A DNA stretch of 64,000 nucleotides from an uncultured Arthrobacter sp. (GTDB taxonomy: Bacteria; Actinomycetota; Actinomycetes; Actinomycetales; Micrococcaceae). The stretch spans positions 1 to 64,000 of the forward strand of contig NZ_CANLSZ010000010.1 of NCBI RefSeq assembly GCF_947493765.1, read 5' to 3'. The translations under genes were made by a program, and so were the position numbers. The notes below the pieces were generated by a model. It had not been told where the DNA came from. It saw only the letters and a list, made by a program, of their open reading frames with translations, and did no database searches. Shown here one piece after another: positions 17,782 through 25,968 of this stretch. Each line of letters starts with the position of its first letter. Within the stretch, counting starts at the first letter, position 1.

Positions 17782-18042
17782 ATGATCGGTTTCATCGTCG
17801 CCGGACTCATCATCGGCGCCCTTGCACGCCTCATCAAGCCCGGGAAGCAGAATCTCGGTCTCCTCGCCACCCTCCTGCTCGGCCTCGCGGGCTCCGTCAT
17901 CGGCGGCCTCATCGCGAATCTCGCGGGGACCGGTGGCGTCTTCGAACTCAACATCTTCGGCTTCATCGTGGCCGTCATCGCGGCGGTCCTGCTGATCGGT
18001 GTGGCAGAGGGTATCGCGGGGCGGCGCAAGGTCACCCGCTAG
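17782..18042 (+). CDS. GlsB/YeaQ/YmgE-family stress membrane protein
   Basis: The 86-residue protein is almost entirely membrane-embedded: 'MIGFIVAGLIIGALARLIKPGKQ', then 'LLATLLLGLAGSVIGGLIANL', then a last helix and a basic tail. This is the GlsB/transglycosylase-associated family, abundant under envelope or osmotic stress; molecular role unknown. AGAAGGAG lies eight bases upstream of the ATG. A terminator follows at once, so it is monocistronic. Confidence 0.9.
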   Translation: MIGFIVAGLIIGALARLIKPGKQNLGLLATLLLGLAGSVIGGLIANLAGTGGVFELNIFGFIVAVIAAVLLIGVAEGIAGRRKVTR

Positions 18043-18060
18043 AGCTCGACGGTTCCATCG

Positions 18061-18087
18061 AAGGGGCGGCTCCGGTCGCCCCTTTCT
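18061..18087 (+). terminator. Rho-independent terminator after the GlsB-type gene
   Basis: AAGGGGCG (18061-18068) and CGCCCCTT (18077-18084) form an 8-bp stem with an eight-base loop, followed by TCTC. Confidence 0.75.
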
Positions 18088-18188
18088 CATGTCCGGCGAC
18101 GCGTGGCCGACGCCCTCGGGCCTGCTCCATGGTGGGCCACCGGGCGCGCTGCGGAGCAGAGCCTTGCATCGTTCCCAGTAGCCGGGCT

Positions 18189-18702
18189 CGCAGAGTGGGA
18201 AGGAACGCCCCTCCCCACCGAGCGTCCTCGAGCAGTGGGAGGGAGCACCCTCGCCAAGTGGAGCATCCCGTCGATCCCAACGAACGAGCCTGAGCAGTGG
18301 GAGGGATCACCCTCGCCGAGTGAAGCAGCCCATCGATCCCAGTGCACCGGCTCGAGCAGTGGGATCGAACGCCCCTCCCCACCGAGCGTCCTCGAGCAGT
18401 GGGATCGAACGCCACGAGGAGTAGGGCATCCCATCGATCCCAACGAACGAGCCCGAGCAGTGGGAGGGAGCACCCGGGCCGCGTGGAGCATCCCGTCGAT
18501 CCCAGTGCACCGAGCGTCCTTGAGCAGTGGGATCCAACGCCGCACGGGGTAGAGCATCCCGTCGATCCCAACGAACGAGCCTGAGCAGTAGGAGGGAGCA
18601 CCCCCGCGGAGTGGAGCATCCCGTCGATCCCAACGAACGAGCCTGAGCAGTGGGATCGAACGTCCCTCCCCACCGTGCGTCCTCGAACAGTGGGACAGAA
18701 CA
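18189..18702. repeat. Array of about ten diverged intergenic repeat units
   Basis: The motif GAGCAGTGGGA, followed by GGGAGC or TCGAAC, recurs about ten times (for example 18230, 18292, 18353, 18393, 18454, 18522, 18583 and 18644), spaced about 40 or 61-68 bases apart. Between copies come GAGCATCCCGTCGATCCCA and ACGAACGAGCCT modules, or a GTGCACCGAGCGTCCT variant. TGGGATCGA and TCGATCCCA are inverse complements, so neighbouring units can form hairpins. Nothing here looks coding. Together with 18090-18188 and 18703-18832 it makes up an 800-base stretch without a gene. Confidence 0.8.
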
Positions 18703-18832
18703 GGTTGCCCGACGCCGCCCGACGCCGCCGACGCCGCCCGACGCCGTGGGCCGACCACAGGACACGGCACGTCCGCGTGCGCCCGCTCGTTGGGCAGGTA
18801 CCCGTGCCCATGGAACTGTCAGCGCGTCGCGG

Positions 18833-18882
18833 TAGCGTGGCATCACATGGGGCACAGATCCGCTCGAAAGGCTCACTCATGA
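18833..18882 (+). promoter_or_regulatory. Putative promoter and 11-codon mini-frame before the LolA-like gene
   Basis: TAGCGT (18833-18838) fits a TANNNT -10 element, and GGAAC at 18812-18816 lies 16 bases upstream, as in ECF-sigma promoters. Eight bases after TAGCGT an ATG (18847) opens an 11-codon frame whose TGA (18880-18882) overlaps the gene's ATG at 18879. AAAGG within the frame is the ribosome site for the gene itself, so the mini-frame may be incidental. Confidence 0.35.
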
Positions 18883-20078
18883 ACAAGAACTGGCGCTGGC
18901 TTCCGGCCGGCATCGTCCCCGCAGTGATCGTCGCGGCCTCCGTGAGCGGTACCGCGGTCGCCGAGGCCCAGCCGCAGCTTCCCGCGAAGACCGCCCAGGA
19001 ACTGCTCGAGTTCGTGGCCACCAGCACGGACGACGCCTACTCCGGCACCGTGGAGCAGTCCTCTAACCTCGGCCTCCCGGATGTGGGCATGGCCACGCCT
19101 TCCGGCGGGACCTCGAGCAACGATCCCACCTCCCTGGCACTCGAGCTGCTGACCGGTGAGCACACCGCCCGGGTCTTCGTCGACGGTCCGGACAGGGCAC
19201 GCGTGCAGGTGCTCGACGAACTGGCGCAGCGCGACGTGATCGTCAATTCGACCGACGCCTGGTCCTACGATTCCGCGACGAACGAGGTGAGGCACGCGGC
19301 GCTTCCCGACAAGGATGCCGCGAAGGCCGAACTGGAAGCAAGGCTGCAGCAGAAGGTCGCCGACCACCCCGAGCTGCAGGATCTTCCCCGCACGCCGGCG
19401 GAGCTCGCGGAGCTCTTCCTGACCGAGATCGACCCGAGCACGGAGGTCGCGGTGGACGGGACCAGTCGGGTCGCCGACCGCAGTGCCTACGAACTGCGCC
19501 TCACACCGGAGGATCCCGCTACGCTCATCGGCACCATCTCGGTGAGCATCGACTCGGAGACCGGGGTTCCGCTCGGGGTCGCCGTCCAGGCGAAGGGCCA
19601 GGAGGATGCGGCCTTCGATGCCGCCTTCAGCGACGTGGACTTCAGCGCCCCCGATGCCACGATCTTCGATTTCACTCCTCCCCCCGGCGCCACGGTCATC
19701 GAGGCACCCACCGTGGACGAGGCCAGGGCCCTGGTGGACGGGAAGGACTCGGACCTGCCTGCCGTGCCCACCGCGAAGCCCACGGTCATCGGTGAGGGCT
19801 GGAGCACCATCGTGGAGCTGCCGGCCGGCAGCGCCAGCCTGATGGGCATCGCCCCGGGGTCGGGCGAGGCCGGGATGGGCGAGATCATGGAGATCAAGCC
19901 CGGCATGGACCCGGAGCAGGTGGCCGGTGCGCAGGCGCTCCTGGAGCAGGCACTTACCGACGTCGACGGCGGACGCGCGCTGCAGACGTCGCTCGCCTCG
20001 GTCCTGATCACCGACGACGGCCGGATCCTCATGGGCGCCGTCGGGATCGACCAGCTCGTCGCAGCCGCCCGGCAGTGA
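18879..20078 (+). CDS. LolA-like exported protein
   Basis: The 399-residue product has a signal peptide ('WRWLPAGIVPAVIVAASVSG', ending near AVAEA) and a long beta-rich domain resembling the LolA/RseB/DUF2092 fold: a half-barrel with 'ARVFVDGPDRARVQVLDELA', 'AWSYDSATNEVRHAALPD' and 'AYELRLTPEDPATLIGTISVSID'. In actinobacteria, which lack a Lol pathway, such proteins are thought to bind lipids or sense the envelope. It is followed 46 bases later by an ABC-2 exporter (ATPase plus permease). The three probably act together to move or sense a lipid-like or peptide ligand. Confidence 0.8.
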   Translation: MNKNWRWLPAGIVPAVIVAASVSGTAVAEAQPQLPAKTAQELLEFVATSTDDAYSGTVEQSSNLGLPDVGMATPSGGTSSNDPTSLALELLTGEHTARVFVDGPDRARVQVLDELAQRDVIVNSTDAWSYDSATNEVRHAALPDKDAAKAELEARLQQKVADHPELQDLPRTPAELAELFLTEIDPSTEVAVDGTSRVADRSAYELRLTPEDPATLIGTISVSIDSETGVPLGVAVQAKGQEDAAFDAAFSDVDFSAPDATIFDFTPPPGATVIEAPTVDEARALVDGKDSDLPAVPTAKPTVIGEGWSTIVELPAGSASLMGIAPGSGEAGMGEIMEIKPGMDPEQVAGAQALLEQALTDVDGGRALQTSLASVLITDDGRILMGAVGIDQLVAAARQ

Positions 20079-20124
20079 CGACCGGTTCGTCCGTGCGGCC
20101 CGCGCCGGTCGTGCGGGTCCACGG

Positions 20125-21072
20125 ATGAGTACGACCGATTTCGCGATCCGGACACGTGGGCTCACGAAGGTGTTCGGCAGGCAGGCGGCCGTGGGCGGTA
20201 TCGATCTCGCCGTGCCCCGTGGCACGGTGTTCGGCTTCCTCGGGCCCAACGGCTCGGGGAAGACCACCACCATCAGGATGCTCCTCGGACTGGCCACCGC
20301 GACCAGCGGCGAGATCGACCTGCTCGACGGCGAGATGCCCCGTGACGCCCGCGCCGTACTCCCGCGTGTCGGCGCCCTCGTCGAAGGGCCTGCGATCTAC
20401 CCGTTCCTCTCGGGAAGGGCCAATCTGCGCCGCTTCGACGCTGCGGACCGGCACACCTCACCCAGTACCCGCACCGCCAGGGTGGACGCCGCGCTGGAAC
20501 GGGTGGGTCTGGGTCACGCGGCGAACAAGCGCGCCCACGCCTACTCGCTGGGCATGAAGCAGCGCCTCGGGATCGCGAACGCGCTGCTCGCGCCGAGGGA
20601 TCTGCTGATCCTCGACGAGCCGACCAACGGACTCGACCCGCAGGGCACCCGCGAGGTCCGTCACCTCATCCGGTCCCTGTCCGACGACGGCACCACCATC
20701 TTCGTCTCCAGCCACCTGCTCGCGGAGGTGGAACAGATGTGCTCCATGATCGCGGTCATGAGCGCCGGACGACTCGTGGCGCAGGGTACCCTCGACGAGC
20801 TCCGCGACGAGGGCACCGCCAGGGTCCGCATCACCACCCCCGATCCCCTCGAGGCGCGGCGCGTGCTCCTGGGCCTGGGGCTCGCCCCCGAGGTGCACGG
20901 GCGCGACGACGTCGTGACCGCCCAGCTCTCCGTGCCCGGACTCCTCCCGGAGACCGTGAACACCGCCCTCGTCCGGGCCGAGGTCCGGGTGCGGGGATTC
21001 GAAGCCAGCGGCGCGTCCCTCGAGGACCGCTTCGTCGCCCTGACCGGAGAGGGGTTCGACGTTGCCGGCTGA
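20125..21072 (+). CDS. ABC-2 exporter ATP-binding protein
   Basis: The 315-residue ATPase has Walker A 'GFLGPNGSGKTTTIRMLLGL', an LSGGQ-type signature in the variant 'YSLGMKQRLGIANALL' (about residue 140), Walker B 'LLILDEPTNGLDPQGT' and the H-loop 'IFVSSHLLAEVEQ'. The DrrA/CcmA-like form with a C-terminal extension fits drug, lipid or antibiotic exporters. It overlaps the permease gene by 11 bases and follows the LolA-like gene. Confidence 0.92.
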   Translation: MSTTDFAIRTRGLTKVFGRQAAVGGIDLAVPRGTVFGFLGPNGSGKTTTIRMLLGLATATSGEIDLLDGEMPRDARAVLPRVGALVEGPAIYPFLSGRANLRRFDAADRHTSPSTRTARVDAALERVGLGHAANKRAHAYSLGMKQRLGIANALLAPRDLLILDEPTNGLDPQGTREVRHLIRSLSDDGTTIFVSSHLLAEVEQMCSMIAVMSAGRLVAQGTLDELRDEGTARVRITTPDPLEARRVLLGLGLAPEVHGRDDVVTAQLSVPGLLPETVNTALVRAEVRVRGFEASGASLEDRFVALTGEGFDVAG

Positions 21073-21925
21073 ATCCGTCAGTACCCGCCCATCGCGTTCC
21101 GGCGGGAGCCTCGGACTGACCCTCGTCCTGTCCGAGATCACCGTCCTGTTCCGGAGGCTGCGGACCTGGGCGATGATCGGGGCGCTCGCCCTGATCCCCA
21201 TCCTGATCGCCGTCGTCGTGCGGGTCTCGTCCGACACCTCGGGCAGCGGACGCGGTCCGGCGTTCCTGAACAGCATCACCCAGAACGGTCTGTTCGTCTC
21301 GCTCACGGCACTGACCGTGGCCATTCCGCTGTTCCTGCCGCTGACCATCGGCGTGGTGGCCGGGGACACCATCGCCGGCGAGGCGAATCTCGGCACCCTC
21401 CGGTACCTGCTGGTCGCTCCTGCCGGGCGTATCCGGCTCCTGCTCGTGAAGTACGCCGGAGCCGCCCTGTTCTGCTTCGTCGCCACTCTCACGGTCGTGG
21501 TCACGGGTGCGATCATCGGCGCGCTGCTCTTCCCCGTGGGGCCGGTGACGCTGCTCTCCGGGGACACCGTCGGCATCGGGGGCTACTTCGTCCGACTGCT
21601 GCTCCTGGCCCTGTACGTGACGGTGTCCCTGCTGGGGTTGAGCGCCATCGGGCTGTTTATCTCCACGCTGACCACCATCCCGGTGGGCGCCATGGCCGCC
21701 ACCGCGGCGCTGGCCGCCGTCGCGCAGATCCTCGGTGCGCTCCCCCAGCTGGAGTGGCTGCACCCCTGGCTCTTCACGAACTACTGGCTGGGCTTCGCGG
21801 ATCTGCTGCGGGAGCCGATCGTGTGGACCTCCTTCGCGGACAACGCGCTGCTGCAGCTGGGCTACATCGCGGTCTTCGGCGCCCTGGCCTACGGACGCTT
21901 CAGCACGAGGGACGTCCTCAGCTGA
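21062..21925 (+). CDS. ABC-2 exporter permease
   Basis: The 287-residue protein has about six hydrophobic segments ('TWAMIGALALIPILIAVVV', 'LFCFVATLTVVVTGAIIGAL', 'LLLLALYVTVSLLGLSAIGL') and the ABC-2 loop 'GVVAGDTIAGEANLGTLRYLLVAP'. It starts at TTG 21062 with AGGGG seven bases upstream, inside the 3' end of the ATPase gene, so it is translationally coupled. It forms an exporter with that ATPase. The cargo is unknown. Confidence 0.88.
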   Translation: MPAESVSTRPSRSGGSLGLTLVLSEITVLFRRLRTWAMIGALALIPILIAVVVRVSSDTSGSGRGPAFLNSITQNGLFVSLTALTVAIPLFLPLTIGVVAGDTIAGEANLGTLRYLLVAPAGRIRLLLVKYAGAALFCFVATLTVVVTGAIIGALLFPVGPVTLLSGDTVGIGGYFVRLLLLALYVTVSLLGLSAIGLFISTLTTIPVGAMAATAALAAVAQILGALPQLEWLHPWLFTNYWLGFADLLREPIVWTSFADNALLQLGYIAVFGALAYGRFSTRDVLS

Positions 21926-21991
21926 TACCGGCGGCAGGTCGTCCCAGGGGTTGCCGGACCCAATAGGTTACGCCGCGCTGACCTTATTCGG

Positions 21992-22010
21992 TTAGGCTAG
22001 GCTTGCCTGC
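21992..22010 (+). promoter_or_regulatory. DtxR/IdeR iron box before the ferric ABC operon
   Basis: TTAGGCTAGGCTTGCCTGC matches 14 of 19 positions of the DtxR/IdeR consensus TTAGGTTAGGCTAACCTAA. It lies 51 bases upstream of the iron-binding protein gene, where repression by Fe(II)-DtxR would be expected. Confidence 0.75.
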
Positions 22011-22060
22011 TTCGTCCGGCGCCCGCGCCGCACCACCACCTCGTCCGAGAAGAGATCCGA

Positions 22061-23083
22061 ATGCGTTCCCGCCCCCTCCTGACCGCCGTCGCGGGACTGA
22101 CCGTCCTGGCCACCACGCTGACGGGCTGCGGCGCCTTCGGTGGAGGGTCCGCCGATCTGCAGATCTACTCGGCGCGGCACTACGACCTCGAGGGCGCCTT
22201 CGGCAAGTTCACCGACGAGACGGGCATCAGCGTCGAGTTCATCAGCGGCGACGACGCGGAGCTCCTGGAGCGCCTCAAGGCGGAGGGTGATGACACCCCG
22301 GCGGACGTCTTCATGACCGTCGACGCCGGTAATCTCTGGAACGGCGCACGCCAGGGAGAGCTCGCCGCCACCGACTCCGCCGTGCTCCGCGACGCCGTCC
22401 CCGAGGACCTGCGCGAGGCCGACGGCCGCTGGTACGGCCTCGCCCTCCGCGCCCGCACCGTCACGTACAACCCCGACGCCGTGGACCCGTCGGAGTTCGA
22501 CGCGGTCGAGACCTACGCGGGGCTCGCCGACCCGAAGTGGAAGGGGCGCCTGTGCATGCGGGACGCGACCTCCGCCTACACGCAGTCCCTCGTCGCCAGC
22601 CTGATCGAGCTCCACGGCCGGGCGCGCGCCCTCGAGATCGTGCAGGGGTGGGTGGCCAACGACGTCGCCATCATGAGCAACGACGTGCTGCTGCTCGAGG
22701 CGACCGACGCCGGCACGTGCGACGTCGGCATCAACAACCACTACTACCTCGCCCGCCTGCTCGAGGAGAACCCCGATCTGGACGTGGACCTGTTCTGGGC
22801 CAGCCAGGAGGGCGCGGGGACGCACGTGAACATCTCCGGTGCCGGCGTGGTGGAGGGCGCGGACAACCCGGAGGACGCGCTGCGACTCATCGAGTGGCTC
22901 GCCACCGACGGCCAGAACGCGTTCGTGGACGCCAACCACGAGTACCCCGTCAATCCCTCCGTGGAACCGGAACCGATCATCGCCGGGTTCGGGGACTTCA
23001 AGCGCATGCCCCTGAACGCGGAGGCCTACGGGACCTTCAACGCCGAGGCCGTCGATCTGCTCGCCGAGGCCGGATACCGGTGA
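22061..23083 (+). CDS. Ferric iron ABC transporter, substrate-binding lipoprotein
   Basis: The 340-residue protein has a lipoprotein signal ('LATTLTGC', Cys 23) and the type II periplasmic-binding fold of FbpA/FutA: 'LQIYSARHYDLEGAFGKFTDETGI', 'WYGLALRARTVTYNP' and 'GINNHYYLARLLEENPDLDV'. The Tyr pair in the last motif is the iron-binding diad of the family. It captures Fe(III) outside the membrane and passes it to the permease. A DtxR box lies upstream, and the stop overlaps the permease GTG. Confidence 0.92.
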   Translation: MRSRPLLTAVAGLTVLATTLTGCGAFGGGSADLQIYSARHYDLEGAFGKFTDETGISVEFISGDDAELLERLKAEGDDTPADVFMTVDAGNLWNGARQGELAATDSAVLRDAVPEDLREADGRWYGLALRARTVTYNPDAVDPSEFDAVETYAGLADPKWKGRLCMRDATSAYTQSLVASLIELHGRARALEIVQGWVANDVAIMSNDVLLLEATDAGTCDVGINNHYYLARLLEENPDLDVDLFWASQEGAGTHVNISGAGVVEGADNPEDALRLIEWLATDGQNAFVDANHEYPVNPSVEPEPIIAGFGDFKRMPLNAEAYGTFNAEAVDLLAEAGYR

Positions 23084-24780
23084 CCGAACCGGCGACCCTC
23101 GCCGACGGCCGGACGCCGCAGCGGCGCTACCGGACGACCGGCGTCGGTCGTCCGGCATGGTCCGCGCTCGTCGTCGCCGTCGCCGTCGTCGTCGCCACTC
23201 CCGTCCTGGCGGTGGTCCTCCAGGGCATCGGCAGCCTCGGCGGGACCGCTCCCCCGCGGGATCTGGGGAAGATGATCCTCACCACCCTCGCGCTGATGCT
23301 GGGCGTGGGCGCCGGCTCCCTCGTGGTGGGCGGAGGACTGGCCTGGCTCGTGACCGCCTACCGCTTCCCGCTGCGGAACATCCTCGTGTGGCTGCTCGTG
23401 CTGCCCCTTGCCGTGCCGGCCTATGTGCTCGGTTTCGTCTTCCTCTCCGTGTTCGACGTCGCCGGGCCCGTCCAGTCGCTGCTGCGCGGCGTCTTCGGGA
23501 CCGATGTCTGGGTCCCCGAGGTGCGATCCCTGCCGGCAGCGATCCTCGTGCTCTCGCTGTCCCTCTACCCCTACGTGTACCTGCTGGCACGCTCGGCGCT
23601 GATCGAGCAGTCCTCCGGCACGTACGACGCCGCCCGCACGCTGGGCTCCAGCCGCGCGCGGGCGCTGCGACGCGTGGTCCTCCCCCTGGCCCGCCCGTCC
23701 CTGGCCGCCGGACTGGCTCTGGTGATGATGGAGACCCTGACGGACTTCGCCACCGTGCAGTACTTCAACGTCCAGACCGTCTCCGTAGGCGTCTACCTCG
23801 TCTGGAAGGGCACGTTCGACTTCCACGCGGCCACGCAGCTCGCGGTGCTGGTCCTGCTGTTCGCCGTGGCCGTGCTGGTCGGGGAGCGCGCCCTGCGCGG
23901 CCGCGCCCGCTACCACCAGCAGGGCGGGCGGAGGCAGGGCTTCCAGCCCGAACAGCTCTCCGGCGCCGCAGCGTGGGGGGCCACCGCGCTGTGCGTGGCG
24001 GCACTCTCCGCCGGTTTCCTCATCCCCGTGGCGCAACTGCTGCTCTGGGCGGTGGGACAGGCTCTCTCGGACGCCTCCGTCCTCGCCGACCCGCGGTTCG
24101 TGGAGTACCTGGGCAACAGCCTGCTGGTCGCCCTGCTCACCGCGGTCAGCTGCGTGGCCATCGCCCTCGCCGTCGGGCACGCCATCCGGCTGGGCGGCGG
24201 CCGCCTCGTCGCCTTCGCGGCCCAGCTGACCACCTTCGGCTACGCGGTGCCCGGAGCCGTCGTGGGGATCGGCGTGCTGCTGTCGTTCTCGGCCGCGGAC
24301 ACCACCCTGGAGAACCTGGGGATCCCCGGCGGCACGGGACTGATCGTCACCGGGTCGGTCGCGGGCATCCTCTACGCCTACGTCATCCGCTTCCTCGCTC
24401 CGGCCTACCAATCGGTCGGGGCCAGCCTGGAGAAGATCTCCCCGACCGTCACCTCCTCCGCCCTGAGCCTGGGGGCCACGCCCCGGCGGATCCTGCGCCG
24501 GATCCACCTTCCCCTGGCTCGCCCGGGGGTCGCGGTGGCACTCATGCTGGTGGTCATCGACGCCATCAAGGAGCTGCCGATCGTGCTGCTCCTGCGACCC
24601 TTCGGATTCACCACGGCGTCCGTCTGGGTGTACGAGCTGGCGCGGGAGAACTTCTGGGAGAAGGCGGCGCTGCCGGCCCTCGTGATCGTCCTCGTGGCGA
24701 TCATCCCCGTGGTCGTCCTCGTCCGCCAGACCCACCGCAACGAGGCGCGTGGAACCACGACCAGGAAGGTGCGGCCATGA
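23080..24780 (+). CDS. Ferric iron ABC transporter permease (fused two-domain)
   Basis: The 566-residue FbpB-type permease has two homologous halves, each with about six membrane helices and an EAA loop: 'ARTLGSSRARALRRVVLPLARPSL' in the first and 'ALSLGATPRRILRRIHLPLARPG' in the second. One chain thus makes the whole channel. GTG 23080 overlaps the preceding stop as GTGA; longer upstream reading is a shadow of the binding-protein gene. It couples by ATGA to the ATPase gene. Confidence 0.92.
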   Translation: MTEPATLADGRTPQRRYRTTGVGRPAWSALVVAVAVVVATPVLAVVLQGIGSLGGTAPPRDLGKMILTTLALMLGVGAGSLVVGGGLAWLVTAYRFPLRNILVWLLVLPLAVPAYVLGFVFLSVFDVAGPVQSLLRGVFGTDVWVPEVRSLPAAILVLSLSLYPYVYLLARSALIEQSSGTYDAARTLGSSRARALRRVVLPLARPSLAAGLALVMMETLTDFATVQYFNVQTVSVGVYLVWKGTFDFHAATQLAVLVLLFAVAVLVGERALRGRARYHQQGGRRQGFQPEQLSGAAAWGATALCVAALSAGFLIPVAQLLLWAVGQALSDASVLADPRFVEYLGNSLLVALLTAVSCVAIALAVGHAIRLGGGRLVAFAAQLTTFGYAVPGAVVGIGVLLSFSAADTTLENLGIPGGTGLIVTGSVAGILYAYVIRFLAPAYQSVGASLEKISPTVTSSALSLGATPRRILRRIHLPLARPGVAVALMLVVIDAIKELPIVLLLRPFGFTTASVWVYELARENFWEKAALPALVIVLVAIIPVVVLVRQTHRNEARGTTTRKVRP

Positions 24781-25925
24781 CCGCCCAGATGGAGACCATT
24801 CCCGTGCCCACGGCCTCGGAGGACACCCCGCCGGCCCTCGCCCTGGACGGCGTCACGAAGCACTACGGCTCCTCCCGCGGCGTCGATGCGCTCAACCTGT
24901 CCGTCCCCGCCGGCGAGCTCGTGACCCTGATCGGCCCCTCGGGCTGTGGCAAGTCGACCACGCTGCGGCTCGTGGCGGGCCTGGAACGTCCCGACGCCGG
25001 CCGGATCAGCGTGGCAGGCTCCGTCGTCGCCGGGTCGGGCGTCTTCGTCAATCCGGAACTCCGGCGCGTGGGGCTCGTCTTCCAGGACCACGCGCTCTTC
25101 CCCCACCTGACGGTGGGCCAGAATGTGCAGTTCGGCCTCGACCGGCTCTCCCGCACCGACCGCCGTCGGCGCGCCGGCGAACTGCTCGACCTGGTGCAGC
25201 TGGCCCATTTGGCGGACCGCTATCCGCACGAGCTCTCCGGTGGCGAGCAGCAGCGCGTGGCCCTCGCGCGGGCGCTCGCGCCGCGTCCCGCCGTCGTCCT
25301 ACTGGACGAACCGTTCTCCGGCCTCGACGAGTCGCTGCGCGCCCAGGTCCGCCGCGACACCGTGGCCACGCTGCGGGAGACGGGCACCACCGGTGTGCTC
25401 GTCACGCACGACCAGACGGAGGCGCTCTCCGTCGGGTCCCGCGTGGTGGTCATGCACGACGGCGTGATCGAGCAGGCCGACGTTCCTGAGAAGGTCTTCG
25501 AGCGCCCGGCGACCCGCTTCGTGGCCTCCTTCATGGGCGACGCCGACTTCCTCCCCGCCCGCGTGCACCGGGCCCTGCTGACCTGCGAGATCGGGATCGT
25601 CTCGACGGTGCCGGGGTGGGCCGACAGCGATGTGGAGGTCGACGTCGTCCTGCGCCCGCACGAGGTGGCCCTGCAGGCGGATCCGACGGCCTCGGCGCGG
25701 GTCTCCGCGGTCGAGTACCACGGCGCCTTCGTGCTCCACCACGTGCAGCTCGCCTCCGGGCGGACCCTGCGCTCATGGCAGCCGCACACGGTGCGCTTCC
25801 CCGTCGGCACGGCGGTCACGGTGACCGTCACCGCCGGCACCTCGCCCACCCTGCTCATCGGGGACCGGGCCGTCACCACACCGCCGGTCGGCGCCCGTCG
25901 CGCCGACACTCCTCAGGATAGGTAA
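24777..25925 (+). CDS. Ferric iron ABC transporter ATP-binding protein
   Basis: The 382-residue FbpC-like ATPase has Walker A '[20 protein letters not shown]', signature '[18 protein letters not shown]', Walker B '[15 protein letters not shown]', H-loop '[11 protein letters not shown]' and a C-terminal TOBE-like regulatory domain. It powers the importer encoded just upstream. The start is the ATG at 24777, which overlaps the permease stop. Its end lies two bases before the next DtxR-like box. Confidence 0.92.
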   Translation: MTAQMETIPVPTASEDTPPALALDGVTKHYGSSRGVDALNLSVPAGELVTLIGPSGCGKSTTLRLVAGLERPDAGRISVAGSVVAGSGVFVNPELRRVGLVFQDHALFPHLTVGQNVQFGLDRLSRTDRRRRAGELLDLVQLAHLADRYPHELSGGEQQRVALARALAPRPAVVLLDEPFSGLDESLRAQVRRDTVATLRETGTTGVLVTHDQTEALSVGSRVVVMHDGVIEQADVPEKVFERPATRFVASFMGDADFLPARVHRALLTCEIGIVSTVPGWADSDVEVDVVLRPHEVALQADPTASARVSAVEYHGAFVLHHVQLASGRTLRSWQPHTVRFPVGTAVTVTVTAGTSPTLLIGDRAVTTPPVGARRADTPQDR

Positions 25926-25927
25926 GG

Positions 25928-25962
25928 GTAGGATTCCCTAACCTCGATTTCTGGGTTACGGT
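25928..25962 (+). promoter_or_regulatory. DtxR-like box and leaderless promoter of the adenylation fusion gene
   Basis: GTAGGATTCCCTAACCTCG (25928-25946) matches 12 of 19 DtxR/IdeR consensus positions, with a second weaker half-match overlapping it upstream. TACGGT (25957-25962) fits TANNNT and lies exactly six bases before the GTG at 25969, the spacing of a leaderless transcript. The box would cover the -35 region, so iron-bound DtxR should block it. Confidence 0.6.
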
Positions 25963-25968
25963 GAACCG

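Noticed and set aside
18189-18702. The repeat array as a CRISPR locus.
   Set aside because: The repeats are diverged, contain inverted modules and lack unique equal-length spacers; no cas gene is near.
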